Source: RGIG2134 sp964461115
GTDB lineage: Bacteria > Cyanobacteriota > Vampirovibrionia > Gastranaerophilales > Gastranaerophilaceae
DNA length: 64,000 nucleotides
Direction: 5' to 3'
Assembly: GCA_964461115.1 (NCBI GenBank)
Contig: CAYWSX010000001.1
Span: 186,001-250,000 of the forward strand
In this document: in pieces, positions 52,438-61,456 of the stretch
How the letters are laid out: each line of letters opens with the position of its first letter
Position numbering within the stretch: position 1 is the first letter of the stretch
Notes under the pieces: generated by a model
Database searches by the model: none
What the model was told of the DNA's origin: nothing
What the model saw: only the letters and a program-made list of their open reading frames with translations
Position numbers and translations under genes: made by a program

Positions 52438-53939
52438 GCCCACGCAGCGTTTCTCTCGAGTTTTTCTGTAAAAATATTATTAACAGTTGCAGAATATTTA
52501 TTTTGAAGTTCTTTTAAATCTTCTTTACCGGCAACATATGCAATATTTCGAGCCATCGACACATTCATGCTGCGGCTGCCTTTTATTTCATTCATTAATT
52601 TGCCTTCAAAAGTTTTAGGCAACTTGCCTGCTTCATACATAGCAACTCTTTCTTCAAGTGAAAGTTTGTCAAAGATACTTTCTTGTACATCTCTTGAAAA
52701 GTTTGAAAAATAAGAGGATAATACATTTGTATAACCTGCAGAAATAACCATTTCCGGCTTAATGATTCCAGCCGCCATCATCGCAGTAAATGCAAGAATT
52801 GTTGCAGGTTTAGGGTTTTGAGCGACGCTTTTTACGATTGAAGCCGCCCCTAATGTTTTATTTTGAGCTTCTGTTTGTACTCTTCCGGTATTTGTATCTT
52901 CAAAAGGATTTTTAGAAGAGTTTGTTTCTTTTATAGAAGAAATGTAATCTTCTGCCATTTTGCGAACCTCATCCGTGAGTTTAAGTTCAGGCATTACTGA
53001 CTTCAAAGCTTGCATATCTTTTTGCGTGTTAAAACTTTCGAACTGTTTAATGTATTTTACAGCAGAGTTTTGAACATCCGCTTCAAATTTAGGCAAAGTT
53101 TTAATGAAAGTTTCTCTTGCTTCCGCGTTTTCCTTACCACCGATGTGCTTAGAGTTTGTAAAACACTTTACGCCATAAGCGTGCACATCTTTGTTGCATT
53201 GGTGCAGTTTTTCGGCAACAATTTTGTGCGCCTTAGGAGTAGCCTTTTCATCAGACATAATATTGTCAACAACCGCCGCAGCCTCAGCACGTTTCATAGA
53301 CGGAAGTCTGTTAGCAATTTGCTCTTCTTTAATATTTAATTTTTCTTCCATTTTATTTACATATTCTTGAGGAACACGCTTGTCATTACGCAATGCAGCG
53401 ATAACAAGAGTTTTCACTTCATCAGTAGTTTTTTCGGAAGATAAACCTTTCATAAATCTGTCAACTTCCTCTTTTGAAAGTTTTTTTACTTCACCGTCTT
53501 TATTTTCTCTTGTATAAGCTTCGTTTAATAAAGCCTTTTGTTCACGCGCTGAAAGTTTGTCAAAATTTTCCTGCATTTTGACACGAAGTTCAGGATTTTT
53601 TGCAAATTTATCTTTTAAAAAGACTGTATCTTCTTCAATATATTGTTTTTCAGTTTCTTTTAATTTTTCGTATTTTTCTTCTTTAGAAATACTTGTATCG
53701 GCATCCATTTTCTTCAAAGTTTCTTCTGCCGCGGGTCTTTTTTTAGTTTGCTCTCGCCATTCGATAATAGTTTCATCTTCTAATATAGAAGAAGATTTTT
53801 CAAGAGTGTCTATATTTGCAACTTTAGGAGTATCTCCGCCAACAGGTACAGTAATATTATCGGACTTTTTACCCGATATATCCTTAGTTTCCCATTCAGT
53901 TTTTACAAATAGATTGGATGCAACGCCTGTTACGCTCAT
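52434..53939 (-). CDS. Large hypothetical, mostly helical protein
   Basis: This 501-residue protein starts MSVTGVASNLFVKTEWETKD. It is rich in Lys and Glu, with long predicted helices (KKMDADTSISKEEKYEKLKE and others). One hydrophobic segment lies near residues 378-396 (ATILAFTAMMAAGIIKPEMV). There is no signal peptide or familiar domain. The N-terminus, without leader and followed by a low-complexity stretch, resembles the proteins at 36568 and 61453 in style. I do not recognise the family. It ends 4 bases inside the uvrB 3' end. Confidence 0.68.
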   Translation of the reverse strand: MSVTGVASNLFVKTEWETKDISGKKSDNITVPVGGDTPKVANIDTLEKSSSILEDETIIEWREQTKKRPAAEETLKKMDADTSISKEEKYEKLKETEKQYIEEDTVFLKDKFAKNPELRVKMQENFDKLSAREQKALLNEAYTRENKDGEVKKLSKEEVDRFMKGLSSEKTTDEVKTLVIAALRNDKRVPQEYVNKMEEKLNIKEEQIANRLPSMKRAEAAAVVDNIMSDEKATPKAHKIVAEKLHQCNKDVHAYGVKCFTNSKHIGGKENAEARETFIKTLPKFEADVQNSAVKYIKQFESFNTQKDMQALKSVMPELKLTDEVRKMAEDYISSIKETNSSKNPFEDTNTGRVQTEAQNKTLGAASIVKSVAQNPKPATILAFTAMMAAGIIKPEMVISAGYTNVLSSYFSNFSRDVQESIFDKLSLEERVAMYEAGKLPKTFEGKLMNEIKGSRSMNVSMARNIAYVAGKEDLKELQNKYSATVNNIFTEKLERNAAWA

Positions 53940-54070
53940 GGATTTCTATACTCTCTAATTCTTCTCTCTTATTTATATAAAAACAATATAAGAATAAAAA
54001 TTGCCTCAAAGTTAGAAAGAACATGAGTTTTGTTAACATTTTTCACAAATCCCCCACACATCACCCGACC

Positions 54071-54163
54071 GTCATGCTGAACTTGTTTCAGCATCTTTAT
54101 AGCCTGTAAAGCTTAAAAAGATATTTCTCCAATTGATAGATGCTGAAACAAGTTCAGCATGAC
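54071..54163. repeat. Dispersed palindromic element, TCATGCTGAACTTGTTT type
   Basis: GTCATGCTGAACTTGTTTCA (continuing GCATCT, 54071-54096) is repeated as a perfect inverted copy at 54138-54163, separated by 41 bases. The core is shared with the element at 14240-14429. It lies in the spacer between two minus-strand genes. Confidence 0.75.
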
Positions 54164-54169
54164 GGGAAA

Positions 54170-54202
54170 GAAAAAATGCCGCAAAGAATAACTTTACGGC
54201 AT
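54170..54202 (-). terminator. Terminator of the OmpH/Skp gene
   Basis: On the minus strand ATGCCGTAAAG pairs with CTTTGCGGCAT over 11 bp around a short loop and is followed by TTTTTTC. Confidence 0.8.
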
Positions 54203-54221
54203 TTTGTATAGTTTAAATCTA

Positions 54222-54698
54222 TTATTTTTTAGGAGTAGGTGTGTTATTTAAATATTTGATAACATCATCAGAAATATCAGTGCCGCCCACAAAAATAACT
54301 CTGTAATCTACAACCATATCCATATTTTTTTGTTTTGAAACAGCTTTTGTCGCATTAAGAATATTTTCATAAATTTGGTCTTGTTTTTGCAATTTTAATT
54401 TCAAAATTGCATCTTCTTTAGCCTTGTATTCTTTTTGAGTTTTTTCTTCAAAATTTTTCTTTTGGATTGGAGAATCTATGGCTTTAAATTCTTTATCTTT
54501 GTCAATTACGAACTGTTGAAGCTCTAAAATTTTATCATCAAGCTGTTTGTAAGTTTGTTTAGCAAATGCATACTCAGACTCGATTTTTTTATAATTTGCA
54601 ACACCTATAGCTGTTGCGCCTTGCGTATCTGCAGCGTTCGCATTTCCAACAACAGCAAACATAGCTAACACAGCAGCCAAAAACTTAAATTTTTTCAT
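54222..54698 (-). CDS. OmpH/Skp family periplasmic chaperone-like protein
   Basis: The 158-residue protein has a signal peptide (MKKFKFLAAVLAMFAVVGNANA, cut after ANA), then the Skp-like arrangement: a short strand (IGVANYKKI), a long Lys-rich coiled-coil hairpin (about 35-110) and a closing strand (MDMVVDYRVIFVGG). Skp holds outer-membrane proteins in the periplasm, consistent with the diderm envelope suggested by the lpx genes. ATG at 54698 is chosen since GGAG lies nine bases upstream; an ATG at 54704 is too close to that site. Confidence 0.82.
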   Translation of the reverse strand: MKKFKFLAAVLAMFAVVGNANAADTQGATAIGVANYKKIESEYAFAKQTYKQLDDKILELQQFVIDKDKEFKAIDSPIQKKNFEEKTQKEYKAKEDAILKLKLQKQDQIYENILNATKAVSKQKNMDMVVDYRVIFVGGTDISDDVIKYLNNTPTPKK

Positions 54699-54770
54699 AA
54701 ACATAATCTCCTATATTGTCATGCCTGATATTAACAATAAATCGTATTTAATACAATAGTTTGTAAAAAA

Positions 54771-55526
54771 CTATGACGGATATCGTTCTCCGGCGCTGAT
54801 TAACATAGCGGCTAACTTGTCTGCGCCTTTGAAATCGCGACTTTTCAGTATTTCAGCGGCCGTTTCATTATCATAATCAATCAAACGGTGTGAAATATTA
54901 TACTCTTTTTCATCAGCATTTGTAATTTCAAGTACGACGTAACAAGCTTTTGGAACATCGTTTAAAGGTCGCCCGACACTTCCGTCATTAACTACTGTCT
55001 GACGCGTATTTGTCTGATATCCGCAAGGCTGGTGGGTATGCCCGCAAAAAATTATATCGGCGTCTGTTTCCTTTATCATTTCTTCAATTTTTTCAATCGG
55101 CATTGAGGGGAAAATATTCTCGTTATTAGCTCTTGGCGAACCGTGAACCAACAGAATTTTCAATGCCCCAATAATTATCTCTTTTTGAGGCGGCAAATTT
55201 CTTAAAAAGGATTTTTCTTCATATGTTAAAATGTTCAAATCTGCCTTATACGCCTCAGCCATTATTTCATTGGCCTTTTTGATGTTCTCGTAGACGGCTT
55301 CGGAGTCTGCACCCAAATATTGGTCAGTGTTCCCCTGAATAATTACAAAATCAGGATTTTGAGCCGCTTTCATAAAAAACTCTACTGCTTTTTGAGGCTC
55401 AGCCCCCGCCATTACTAAATCACCAAGACAGTATATTTTTTCACAACCTTGAAATTTAATATCTTCCAAAACGCTCTCCAGCGCCTGCATATTGCCATGG
55501 ATATCAGAAATAACCGCGATTTTCAT
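54771..55526 (-). CDS. Metallophosphoesterase, YfcE/calcineurin-like type
   Basis: The 251-residue protein has the calcineurin-like metal motifs: DIHG at 8-11, GDLVMAG, QGNTD (GNxD where many have GNHD), VHGSP and GHTHQP. It probably hydrolyses a phosphodiester or phosphomonoester with two metal ions in the cytoplasm; the substrate is unknown. It is divergent to ispG with about 40 bases between. Similar short proteins in other bacteria are annotated simply as metallophosphoesterases. Confidence 0.85.
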   Translation of the reverse strand: MKIAVISDIHGNMQALESVLEDIKFQGCEKIYCLGDLVMAGAEPQKAVEFFMKAAQNPDFVIIQGNTDQYLGADSEAVYENIKKANEIMAEAYKADLNILTYEEKSFLRNLPPQKEIIIGALKILLVHGSPRANNENIFPSMPIEKIEEMIKETDADIIFCGHTHQPCGYQTNTRQTVVNDGSVGRPLNDVPKACYVVLEITNADEKEYNISHRLIDYDNETAAEILKSRDFKGADKLAAMLISAGERYPS

Positions 55527-55567
55527 AAAAGCTCCTTTGCAAAATAATTTTATGCTACTCTAATATT

Positions 55568-56626
55568 ATGATAAAAAGAAGAAAATCAAAACAAATCCAA
55601 ATCGGAAACATAAAAATCGGAGGCGGAGCACCTGTAAGTGTTCAATCAATGTGTAACACCGACACTCGTGATGTTGAAGCCACCGTAAGCCAAATTAAGG
55701 CTCTTGCGGACGCAGGCTGTGAAATTGCGCGCCTTGCAGTTTTAAACAAGGATGCGGCAGACGCAATTAAACTTATCAAAAAATATACAACAATTCCGCT
55801 CGTTGCAGACATTCATTTTGACTACCGTCTTGCAATTCAATGCATAGAAAACGGAATTGACTCACTAAGGCTCAATCCGGGAAACATCGGACGTGAAGAA
55901 AACGTCAAAAAAGTTGTATCGCTCGCAAAAACAAACAATATTCCAATAAGAATAGGTATTAACGCCGGTTCGCTGGAAAAAGATATTGCTCAGGATGAAA
56001 GTCTTTCACTTGCCGAAAAAATGGTTAAAAGTGCTATGCGACATATAAAGATTCTTGAGAATAACGATTTTGACCAAATGAAAATTTCTCTGAAATCAAG
56101 CTCTGTTCTCACCACAATCGAAGCATACAGGCTTATCGCAGACAAAATCGAATACCCTCTTCATTTAGGAGTAACTGAGGCAGGAACGATAAAATCGGGG
56201 ATAATCAAGTCAGGCGTAGGAATAGGAACGCTTCTTGCGGAAGGCATTGGTGACACAATCAGAGTGTCGCTCACAGAAGACCCTGTGGAAGAGATTCGCG
56301 CAGGATACGAGATTTTGAAATCGTTAGAATTGAGAGAAAAAGGTGTAAACTTTGTGTCCTGCCCGACATGCGGACGAACTCAAATTGACTTAATCGGACT
56401 TGCAAAGCAGGTTGAGGAAAGATTCAAAGATTTTGAAAAACCTTTAACTCTTGCCGTAATGGGCTGCCCTGTAAACGGCCCGGGAGAAGCAAAACACGCT
56501 GATTTCGGCATTGCCGGAGCGATAGGGGAAGGTTACATTTTCAAAAAGGGTGAAATTATTAAAAAAGTGCCTGAAAATGAACTTCTTGAAGAGTTTGAAC
56601 GGATTGTAAGAGAATACGCAAAATAG
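55568..56626 (+). CDS. ispG: 4-hydroxy-3-methylbut-2-en-1-yl diphosphate synthase (IspG/GcpE)
   Basis: The 352-residue protein is a bacterial two-domain IspG. It has the TIM-barrel part (VQSMCNTDTRDVEATVSQI, ADIHFDYRLAI, RLNPGNIG) and the C-terminal 4Fe-4S domain with cysteines in SCPTCGRTQID and GCPVNGPGEA. It catalyses the sixth step of the MEP isoprenoid pathway. No clear Shine-Dalgarno precedes the ATG. Confidence 0.97.
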   Translation: MIKRRKSKQIQIGNIKIGGGAPVSVQSMCNTDTRDVEATVSQIKALADAGCEIARLAVLNKDAADAIKLIKKYTTIPLVADIHFDYRLAIQCIENGIDSLRLNPGNIGREENVKKVVSLAKTNNIPIRIGINAGSLEKDIAQDESLSLAEKMVKSAMRHIKILENNDFDQMKISLKSSSVLTTIEAYRLIADKIEYPLHLGVTEAGTIKSGIIKSGVGIGTLLAEGIGDTIRVSLTEDPVEEIRAGYEILKSLELREKGVNFVSCPTCGRTQIDLIGLAKQVEERFKDFEKPLTLAVMGCPVNGPGEAKHADFGIAGAIGEGYIFKKGEIIKKVPENELLEEFERIVREYAK

Positions 56627-56714
56627 TCGGTACAATATTTGTTACAATATATTATAATTTGGGTAAACAAAAATATATTGGTATAATTAACAAAACAATT
56701 ATTAAGGGAAGATT

Positions 56715-57035
56715 ATGAAAAAACTGATAATTTCAACATTAGTATTAAGCTTTATGATTTCAGGGATGGAAGCATTTTCTGCTATGACGACAGACCATAT
56801 GACTTCAGAAGAATATTTAAGAAACAGCGGATATTCTCCTGAAACAGTAAGAATTATTAATTTGCGTAAAAAAGACCCTTATCAGCCTGTAAGAGTTAAA
56901 GAACCCGACACAGGAAAAACCCGCATGGTTAACTGGGTTAAAAAATTCTATCAATACATGGATCCGGCGACTGATAACCAGCGTTTCGGGGAAGGTATTA
57001 TCGATCCGAGACTTGACAGACCAAGCCAATTATAA
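56715..57035 (+). CDS. Small exported hypothetical protein
   Basis: The 106-residue protein has a signal peptide (MKKLIISTLVLSFMISGMEA, probable cut near FSA) and a short, basic, proline-containing mature part (YSPETVRIINLRKKDPYQPV). No known domain. AAGGGAAG lies before the start, and a terminator follows. The mature protein of about 80 residues would be periplasmic. Confidence 0.72.
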   Translation: MKKLIISTLVLSFMISGMEAFSAMTTDHMTSEEYLRNSGYSPETVRIINLRKKDPYQPVRVKEPDTGKTRMVNWVKKFYQYMDPATDNQRFGEGIIDPRLDRPSQL

Positions 57036-57057
57036 TCTTGGAAAAATAAAATTTACG

Positions 57058-57093
57058 ATGAGCTCTTTACAAATTGTATAGGGCTCATTTTTT
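57058..57093 (+). terminator. Rho-independent terminator
   Basis: ATGAGCTC pairs with GGGCTCAT (one G-U) around a 15-base loop and is followed by TTTTTT, after the small exported protein gene. Confidence 0.65.
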
Positions 57094-57204
57094 GTGTCCG
57101 TTTGATTTCTGGGTGGTTTTATTGTAAAGTTTAATAATAATTTTGATTATTATTCGGATTAGTTATAAAATTAGATTTATTTTGATTAAAAGAGGATGTT
57201 TAGT

Positions 57205-58293
57205 ATGAAATCTTACACACAAGAACAAATCAGTGAAATCGTAGGCGGTATACTTTCTAAAGTTACCAACTCACAGATAAACAAAATTGCACCGCCGCTT
57301 TTGGCAGATGAAAACACATTGGCTCTGGCACTAAGCGAAGAGGAAATTGAAAACCTCGGCTCTACAAAAGCGCAGGCAGCACTAGTTCCTTTGGGTGTAA
57401 GTTTTGACACAATTTCAACGATAGAAGTGGAAAGACCGCGTCTGGCGATGATGAAACTTCTTCATTTGTTTTATATTCCGCCTGAAACACAATCAGGAAT
57501 TCACCCGACAGCGGTTGTGCATCCTGAAGCAAAAATCGGTGAAAATGTCTCCATCGGCGCAAACGTAGTTATTTCGAGGGGTTCTGAAATAGGAAACGGC
57601 GTAAAAATCTTGCCTAACACATATTTAGGCAGAAACGTTATTATCGGCGAAAACTGCTTGTTCCACGCAGGCTGCCACATAGGCGATGAAGTTAAAATCG
57701 GTAACAGAGTTATATTACAACAAGGCTGTTCAATCGGCGCAGACGGCTTTAGCTTTGTTACGGAAAATCCTGATAACATCGAAAAAGCTAAACAGCAAGG
57801 CGAAATCAAAGAATCAAATACAAAACAAAAAATATATAAAATACCTTCTATCGGCTCCGTTGTAATTGAAGATGATGTTGAAATCGGTGCAAATACAGCG
57901 ATTGACAGAGGTACAATTGAAAACACAGTAATCGGCGCATCAACAAAAATCGACAACCTTGTTCAAATAGGCCATAACTGTAAAGTCGGCAAAGCGTGCA
58001 TGATTGTATCACAAGTTGGTATTGCCGGAAGCTGCGTAATCGGTGACCGTGTTGTTATTGCAGGTCAAGCAGGTATAGCTGACCACATCAGTATTGGCTC
58101 TGACAGCATAATAATGGCTCAATCCGGAATAACAAAAAGCTTCCCTGATCGTTCAATCGTTTTAGGCTCACCTGCTGTTCCGAGGAAAGAATTTGTAAAA
58201 CACGTAAAAATGATGAAAGCCGCTGAAGAACTTGTTACCAAGTTTAAAAAATACGAACACTTACTCGACGGCTTAGGCGGAGACGAAGAATAA
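57205..58293 (+). CDS. lpxD: UDP-3-O-acylglucosamine N-acyltransferase
   Basis: The 362-residue protein has an N-terminal uridine-binding domain (1-100), then left-handed beta-helix hexapeptide repeats from about HPTAVVHPEAKIGENVSIGA to SIGSDSIIMAQSG, with the catalytic His in QIGHNCKVG, and a C-terminal helix. It adds the second acyl chain of lipid A precursors. The ATG at 57205 is preferred over one at 57196 that overlaps the GAGG ribosome site. First gene of lpxD-lpxC-fabZ-lpxA. Confidence 0.95.
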   Translation: MKSYTQEQISEIVGGILSKVTNSQINKIAPPLLADENTLALALSEEEIENLGSTKAQAALVPLGVSFDTISTIEVERPRLAMMKLLHLFYIPPETQSGIHPTAVVHPEAKIGENVSIGANVVISRGSEIGNGVKILPNTYLGRNVIIGENCLFHAGCHIGDEVKIGNRVILQQGCSIGADGFSFVTENPDNIEKAKQQGEIKESNTKQKIYKIPSIGSVVIEDDVEIGANTAIDRGTIENTVIGASTKIDNLVQIGHNCKVGKACMIVSQVGIAGSCVIGDRVVIAGQAGIADHISIGSDSIIMAQSGITKSFPDRSIVLGSPAVPRKEFVKHVKMMKAAEELVTKFKKYEHLLDGLGGDEE

Positions 58294-58294
58294 A

Positions 58295-59098
58295 ATGGCA
58301 AGCATAAAAAAAGAGACAGTCATAAAATCCGTGTCTCTTATGACCGGTGCGGATTGCGAAGTGAGGCTCGTTCCGTCGCAAGAAAAAGGAATAAGATTCC
58401 ATTTTAACGGGCAAACCGTTGAGGGGATAGTTGAAAATGTAGTTTCGACTGAGCATTGCACTGTAATCGGAAATCAGAATGTGCAAATTATGCTAATAGA
58501 GCATTTTATGGCAGCTTGCGCATTATGCCATATAGACAGTATTGACGTGCATTTGTCACATTTGGAAATGCCGATTTTAGACGGAGCTTCTGAATCCTGG
58601 ATAAATTTATTTAAAGAAGCAGGAATCGAACAAGCAGAGAAAAAATCCATTATCATAACTGAACCAACATATTATACCAACGGGAAAACACACCTTGTTG
58701 TGCTTCCTTCTGACAAGCTGAATATTACTTACAGCGTAAATTTCAATCATCCTCAGCTTAATCAGCGATGGGTAAGTGCAAGCGATGATTTCACTGAAAT
58801 TATTGAAGCCAGAACATTCGGATATCTCAAAGATTTAGAAATGCTGCAGCAAGCAGGGTATGCGCGCGGGGTAAGTATTGAAAATACTGTAGGGCTAACA
58901 GAAGATGGTTTTACTACTGAATTAAAAAGTGACATGGAACCCGCAAAACACAAGATTTTAGACCTTATTGGCGATTTCTATCTGACAGGAATTAACCCGT
59001 TAGACTGGAAAGCCGAAATCATAGCAAAAGAGGCAGGACACGCCGTGCATGTCAACTTTGCCAAAACTATTAAAGATAAATTATTAGAGGAGAAATAA
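58295..59098 (+). CDS. lpxC: UDP-3-O-acyl-N-acetylglucosamine deacetylase
   Basis: The 267-residue zinc deacetylase has zinc ligands visible in IEHFMAAC (His) and HKILDLIGDF (His and Asp), and the catalytic His in AGHAVHV. It carries out the committed step of lipid A synthesis. It is about 30 residues shorter than the E. coli enzyme. It begins 1 base after the lpxD stop, within the operon. Confidence 0.95.
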   Translation: MASIKKETVIKSVSLMTGADCEVRLVPSQEKGIRFHFNGQTVEGIVENVVSTEHCTVIGNQNVQIMLIEHFMAACALCHIDSIDVHLSHLEMPILDGASESWINLFKEAGIEQAEKKSIIITEPTYYTNGKTHLVVLPSDKLNITYSVNFNHPQLNQRWVSASDDFTEIIEARTFGYLKDLEMLQQAGYARGVSIENTVGLTEDGFTTELKSDMEPAKHKILDLIGDFYLTGINPLDWKAEIIAKEAGHAVHVNFAKTIKDKLLEEK

Positions 59099-59099
59099 A

Positions 59100-59537
59100 A
59101 TGACTGAACCTGTATCATACAATATTATGGAAATCATGGAAATGATTCCTCACAGATACCCGTTTTTGCTTATCGACCGTATCACAGAATGTATCCCGGG
59201 CGAATCCTGCAAAGGCTATAAAAATGTAACTATTAACGAAGAATTTTTCTGCGGGCATTTCCCAAATAACCCTATTATGCCGGGCGTACTGCAAATTGAG
59301 GCAATGGCACAGCTAAGTGCGGGAATCCTGATGACTCAGCCGCAGTACAGAGGGAAATTGGCGCTATTTGCCGGAATTGACGGTGCAAGATTCAAAAATG
59401 TTGTCAGACCTGGCGACAGATTGGATATGGAAAGCCGTATAACAAAACAAAAAGGACCTGTTGTAAAAACAGAAGTAAAAGCATTTGTAGACGGCAAATT
59501 GACAGTATCCGCAGAGTTGACATTCTCAATCATATAG
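59100..59537 (+). CDS. fabZ: 3-hydroxyacyl-[acyl-carrier-protein] dehydratase FabZ
   Basis: The 145-residue hot-dog-fold protein has the catalytic His in HRYPFLLIDR and the active-site helix GHFPNNPIMPGVLQIEAMAQ with Glu. It dehydrates 3-hydroxyacyl-ACP in fatty acid elongation, whose 3-hydroxyacyl-ACP intermediates also feed lipid A. Located between lpxC and lpxA, the arrangement seen in many diderms. Confidence 0.97.
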   Translation: MTEPVSYNIMEIMEMIPHRYPFLLIDRITECIPGESCKGYKNVTINEEFFCGHFPNNPIMPGVLQIEAMAQLSAGILMTQPQYRGKLALFAGIDGARFKNVVRPGDRLDMESRITKQKGPVVKTEVKAFVDGKLTVSAELTFSII

Positions 59538-59549
59538 AAAGAAGGATTT

Positions 59550-60353
59550 ATGATACATAATACAGCAATTATTTCACCTGATGCAATTATCGGCGAAGGG
59601 TGCGAAATAGGAGCACATGTTGTTATCGGTGAAAACGTAAAACTTGGCAGCAGCGTAAAGCTTATGCCGAATGTATATCTGGAACACTGCGAAGTCGGCT
59701 CGGGAACGGTTATTTCGCCGTTTGCCTCAATAGGTACAGCACCACAGGATTTAGGATACAAAAACGAACCGACAAAAGTAATCATCGGCGAAAACTGTGT
59801 TATCAAAGAATATGCAACCGTTAACAGAGGGGCAGTCGGCGACGGCGACGCAACAATTGTCGGTAATCGCTGCATGCTCATGACATCATCACATGTTGCA
59901 CATAACTGCGTGCTTGAAGATGACGTTATTCTTGCTAACCTTGCTACCCTCGGGGGACACTGCCGCGTAGGTAAAGGAGCATTTATCGGCGGAATGAGCG
60001 TATTCCACCAAAACATCCGAATCGGCGAAATGTGTATTGTAAGCGGCTTCTCTGCCTCAAGAAAAGATATCCCGCCATACTGCAAAGCCGACGGAAGACC
60101 TCCAATGGTACATGGTATAAACTCTATCGGCTTGAAACGCAAAGGATTTAGCTTAGAAGAACGCACAAATCTTAAAAACGCTTTTAAAATTTTCGACTCA
60201 GGTGAGTACACCGCAACTAAAGCCTGTGAGGTAATTGAACAAACTATCCCTATGGATGAACATGTTAAAAAGCTGGTAGAATTTGTAAGAAGCTCAAAAC
60301 GTGGTGTTATGCTTCGCTCTACAGGAAAAAATGCTTTTGGAGCAGATGAATAA
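59550..60353 (+). CDS. lpxA: UDP-N-acetylglucosamine acyltransferase
   Basis: The 267-residue protein is a left-handed beta-helix acyltransferase with hexapeptide repeats (HNTAIISPDAIIGEGCEIGA onward), the catalytic His in SSHVAHNC and the C-terminal helical domain (SLEERTNLKNAFKIFD). It makes the first lipid A intermediate. It starts 12 bases after fabZ with GAAGGA, and its TAA overlaps the ATG of the next gene. Confidence 0.96.
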   Translation: MIHNTAIISPDAIIGEGCEIGAHVVIGENVKLGSSVKLMPNVYLEHCEVGSGTVISPFASIGTAPQDLGYKNEPTKVIIGENCVIKEYATVNRGAVGDGDATIVGNRCMLMTSSHVAHNCVLEDDVILANLATLGGHCRVGKGAFIGGMSVFHQNIRIGEMCIVSGFSASRKDIPPYCKADGRPPMVHGINSIGLKRKGFSLEERTNLKNAFKIFDSGEYTATKACEVIEQTIPMDEHVKKLVEFVRSSKRGVMLRSTGKNAFGADE

Positions 60354-61456
60354 TGGAAAATATTTGGGAAAAATACGCAAAAGTTCTTGTCGAATATTCG
60401 ATTGATGTTAAAAAAGACGACTTAACGGTTATAAAAACTGACTCCTCTCAATCCGCACCGCTAATTAAAGAAATTTATAAAGCTGTATTAAAACGCGGAG
60501 GCAACCCTATCGTCCGCTGTGGAATTGACGGACTGACTGAAACATTTTTCAAAAACGCAAGTGATGAACAGCTTGATTTTGTTGACGAAATGTCAAAAAT
60601 GGAATACGAAACTGTTAAAAATTTTATATCGATTTCGGCGCCAACCAACGTTAAGCAACTTGCACGTATTGCCCCCGAAAAACAAGCTAAGCGCTCTAAA
60701 GCCACACATATTTTGTCTGAAACCTTAATGAATCGTTCTGCAAAAGGCGAAGCAAACTGGGTTATTGCCGATTTTCCGACTCAAGCTTTGGCGCAAGAAG
60801 CAAGAATGTCCATAGAAGACTACACACAATTTATTATCAATTCCTGTTATCTTGACGAGGAAGATCCTGTTCAAAAATGGAAAGAAATTGAACAAATACA
60901 GCAAAGTAAAGCCGATTATCTTAACAAGACAACTAAAATCCGCTTTGTTGGAGAGAAAACAGATATAACTTTTTCTACCGAAGGAAGAAAGTGGATAAAC
61001 TGCTGCGGAATAAACAACTTTCCGGATGGAGAAATTTTTACATCTCCCGTCGAAAACAGTGCAAACGGGCAGATTTATTTTGATTTCCCGGCTATTTATC
61101 GCGGAAACGAAGTTAACCAAATCCTTTTGACACTTAAAGATGGTAAAGTTATTGGCACGAAAGTCGAGCAGGGCGAAGACTTCTTCCTTGCTATGATAAA
61201 TCAAGACGAAGGTGCAAGATTTGTAGGCGAAATCGCTATCGGTACAAATGACCGCGTTCAAGAAATTACCGGCAATATCTTATTCGACGAAAAAATCGGC
61301 GGTTCGATACACATGGCGCTTGGCGCGTCCTACCCTGAAACAGGCGGCAAAAACGTTTCAGGTCTTCATTGGGATTTAATCAAAAACATGAAAAACGGCG
61401 GAAAAATATATGCCGACGATATCTTGATTTATGAAAACGGAAAGTTTCTAATCTAG
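60353..61456 (+). CDS. M29 family aminopeptidase
   Basis: The 367-residue protein shows the thermophilic aminopeptidase (peptidase M29, AmpS/PepS type) C-terminal metal-site pattern: EGARFVGEIAIGTN, NILFDEKIGGSIHMALGASY and TGGKNVSGLHWDLIKNM with conserved Glu, His and Tyr, and YADDILIYENGKF. It removes N-terminal residues in the cytoplasm. Its ATG overlaps the lpxA stop, so it is co-transcribed with the lipid A genes without an obvious functional link. It ends by a 4-base convergent overlap with the gene at 61453. Confidence 0.9.
   Translation: MENIWEKYAKVLVEYSIDVKKDDLTVIKTDSSQSAPLIKEIYKAVLKRGGNPIVRCGIDGLTETFFKNASDEQLDFVDEMSKMEYETVKNFISISAPTNVKQLARIAPEKQAKRSKATHILSETLMNRSAKGEANWVIADFPTQALAQEARMSIEDYTQFIINSCYLDEEDPVQKWKEIEQIQQSKADYLNKTTKIRFVGEKTDITFSTEGRKWINCCGINNFPDGEIFTSPVENSANGQIYFDFPAIYRGNEVNQILLTLKDGKVIGTKVEQGEDFFLAMINQDEGARFVGEIAIGTNDRVQEITGNILFDEKIGGSIHMALGASYPETGGKNVSGLHWDLIKNMKNGGKIYADDILIYENGKFLI

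Noticed and set aside
55556..55567. ispG as a fifth leaderless gene
   Set aside because: The hexamer six bases before the ATG is TACTCT, a poor -10, with no -35 at the right distance. Not counted.
57501..57956. Antisense frame across lpxD
   Set aside because: Arises from the hexapeptide-repeat codon pattern of lpxD; no independent support.
59336..60211. Long antisense frame (291 codons) across fabZ and lpxA
   Set aside because: Shadow of well-supported fabZ and lpxA on the other strand; no ribosome site and no recognisable protein pattern.
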